This document shows positions 18,826 through 20,215 of a stretch of 20,215 bases of DNA, one piece after another. Positions within the stretch are counted from its first letter, which is position 1. Each line of letters begins with the position of its first letter. Both the position numbers and the translations under genes were made by a program. Origin of the DNA: JAXHTH01 sp034211115 (lineage in GTDB: Bacteria > Planctomycetota > Phycisphaerae > Phycisphaerales > SM1A02); NCBI GenBank assembly GCA_034211115.1, contig JAXHTH010000327.1, positions 1 to 20,215 of the forward strand, given 5' to 3'. The notes below the pieces were generated by a model that ran no database searches, was not told where the DNA came from, and saw only the letters and a list, made by a program, of their open reading frames with translations.

Positions 18826-20215
18826 GCGGGGCGCGCGCGGAACCCGAAGCCGACCCCCGCCCGCCCCCGGACGGTCTGGGGCGCGCGTTGCGATGGATCG
18901 GGGCGATCGGGATCGCGGCGATCGCGGTGATGCGCTGCCTGATCGCGTTCACCCCGATGGTGGTCTTCGATGTCGATCCGGCGCAGTTCCCCGGCGCGTT
19001 CGGCGGGCTGGGACCGGCGGGCAGCCTGTGGCTGGACGTCGCGATGTTCCTGTGTGCCGCCTGCGGCTTCGCGGGCGAAGCGCTGTCCAGGCGCGGCATC
19101 GACTGGCCGCTTGTTCTCCTCGCCCTGATCCCGCTGCCGATTGTGCTGTGGCACGGCTCCCACGATGCGGGCGATCTCTGGCGGGGGACGACGTGGGCGG
19201 CCGCGACGATCGCCGGCGTGACCGTCGCCCACCTGGCGCGCGGTCGCGCCTTGCGCATCGTCCTGATCGCGATTCTGGTGGCGGTGATCGTGCCGCTGCT
19301 GGCGCGCGGCGCGGCGAACGTGCTCTACGAACATGCCGACACCGTCCGGCACTTCGAGCAGAACAAGGACCGGATTCTCGCCGAACAGGGCTGGGCGCCC
19401 GACTCGGCGACGGCGCGGATCTACGAGCGCCGCCTGCGGCAGAACCAGCCGACGGCGTGGTTCGTGTCGACGAACATCTTCGGCTCGATGATGGCCTTCG
19501 GCCTCGTGGCCTGGCTGGGGATGGCGATCATCGCCGCTCGCGCGCGGTTCGACACGGGCTGGACGGGCCTGCTGGGGCTCATCGCGCTGGCCGCGGCGGT
19601 GGGCGTGTGGCTCACCGGTTCCAACGGGGCAATGCTCGCGGCACTGGGCGGGGTGATCCTGCTCATCGCGCCGTTCGTGTCGGCGGGCCTGCGCCGGTTG
19701 CTGGAGCGGTTCGGGCCGGTCGTTGCCGTGCTGTGCATCGCCGGCGCGCTGCTGGGCGTCGTCGCGCGCGGCGTGGTTCCCGAGGGGTTGGCGAACGAGA
19801 AGAGCCTGCTCTTTCGATGGCATTACATGGTGAGTTCCGCGCACATCATCGCCGAGCAGCCCTGGTTGGGCGTCGGACCGGACGGGTACCAGGCGGCGTA
19901 CGTGAAGCATCGCGTGCCCCGCAATCCCGAGGAGGTGGCCAGCGCGCACTCGGTGTTCTTCGACTGGTTGACGGGGCTGGGGATAACCGGCGCGGCGTGG
20001 ATCGCGATGTCGATCGTGTTGCTCTGGCGCGCCGGCGGCGCGTTGCGGGTCAGGACGGAGGATGAGCCGCGCGGTCCGCCGATCGGAACGGCCGCGATGC
20101 TGATCCCGGTCGTTCTTGTTGCCCTGCTCGGCCTGGTCCCGGCGATGTGGGCGGAATGGCGCGTGCTCGATGCGCTGGGCGTGTTCGTGCGCTGCGCCGG
20201 CCTGGCGGGCTTCGT
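18822..20215 (+). CDS. O-antigen ligase (Wzy/WaaL-type) family protein, 5' part
   Basis: The ATG overlaps the previous stop (ATGA) and is preceded by GGGGGAG at about 6 nt, so the two genes form a coupled operon. The frame is open to the window edge (464 codons), so the C-terminus is missing. After a proline-rich tail come many membrane helices (WIGAIGIAAIAVMRCLIAF, PLVLLALIPLPIVLW, IVLIAILVAVIVPLLARG and more) and a polar loop at about residues 170-205. The O-antigen ligase/polymerase signature follows: RWHYMVSSAHIIAEQPWLGV with GPDGYQ (about 332-357), then S-A-H376-S-V-F-F-D-W-L-T-G-L-G. The histidine corresponds to the conserved AHN/AHS residue of the family. Whether it is a ligase (WaaL) or a polymerase (Wzy) cannot be decided from sequence alone. 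Confidence 0.85.
   Translation, partial: MSGARAEPEADPRPPPDGLGRALRWIGAIGIAAIAVMRCLIAFTPMVVFDVDPAQFPGAFGGLGPAGSLWLDVAMFLCAACGFAGEALSRRGIDWPLVLLALIPLPIVLWHGSHDAGDLWRGTTWAAATIAGVTVAHLARGRALRIVLIAILVAVIVPLLARGAANVLYEHADTVRHFEQNKDRILAEQGWAPDSATARIYERRLRQNQPTAWFVSTNIFGSMMAFGLVAWLGMAIIAARARFDTGWTGLLGLIALAAAVGVWLTGSNGAMLAALGGVILLIAPFVSAGLRRLLERFGPVVAVLCIAGALLGVVARGVVPEGLANEKSLLFRWHYMVSSAHIIAEQPWLGVGPDGYQAAYVKHRVPRNPEEVASAHSVFFDWLTGLGITGAAWIAMSIVLLWRAGGALRVRTEDEPRGPPIGTAAMLIPVVLVALLGLVPAMWAEWRVLDALGVFVRCAGLAGF

Noticed and set aside
18893..20065. A 390-codon plus-strand frame inside the O-antigen ligase-like region
   Set aside because: Arg/Gly/Ala-rich frame-shifted shadow; the frame from 18822 gives membrane helices and the ligase signature.
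1..20215. tRNA, rRNA or riboswitch genes
   Set aside because: No tRNA-like cloverleaf with a recognisable T-arm, no rRNA signature and no riboswitch core was seen by eye; a covariance-model scan would be needed to be certain.

Overview
The window is very GC-rich. It carries a Gram-negative lipid A/O-polysaccharide gene set, a gyrA whose QRDR-like segment has E-S-V-I-Y-P, many short palindromic repeats, and uncharacterised proteins of a kind I associate with Planctomycetota. I infer a member of class Phycisphaerae or a close relative. This rests on protein style and repeats only; there is no rRNA in the window.

Layout. 1-3435 (+ strand): the 3' end of an LpxL/HtrB-type lipid A acyltransferase, a lone receiver-domain response regulator, a small unknown protein, a putative molybdenum-carrier/YpsA-like protein, a small unknown protein, and surE. 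3526-7144 (- strand): a TonB-like protein followed, with 4-bp ATGA overlaps, by two exported helical proteins that look like distant paralogues. 7145-9603: a repeat-rich island with an HUH/Y1 REP-associated transposase (RAYT), a lower-GC membrane protein with a C-terminal zinc ribbon, and at least two families of palindromic repeats. 9604-13392 (- strand): exbD-like, a STAS-domain protein and gyrA, with a small REP cluster between exbD and STAS. 13616-14191 (+): a small membrane protein. 14278-17384 (- strand): a TlyA/FtsJ-like rRNA methyltransferase carrying an in-frame palindromic insertion, a second RAYT interrupted by an amber codon inside an inverted REP pair, lpxI, and a LOG-family protein. 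17689-20215 (+): a WecA/MraY-type sugar-phosphate transferase overlapping an O-antigen ligase-like gene that runs off the window.

How the genes fit together. The LpxL-like, LpxI, WecA-type and O-antigen-ligase proteins all serve outer-membrane glycolipid assembly. The TonB-like and ExbD-like proteins belong to energy transduction across the envelope, but no ExbB/TolQ partner is present. Between them lies the RAYT island, which may have separated them.

Three features stand out. (1) Two unrelated RAYT/REP systems sit within 8 kb, one broken and one apparently intact, among at least five other dispersed repeat families that reach into promoters, C-termini and one coding sequence. (2) Many genes at the head of a transcription unit have a TANNNT-type -10 hexamer 6-12 nt before the start codon and no Shine-Dalgarno, while downstream operon genes do have one. 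This suggests widespread leaderless transcription. (3) A TonB-like protein is translationally coupled to two paralogous exported proteins of unknown function.
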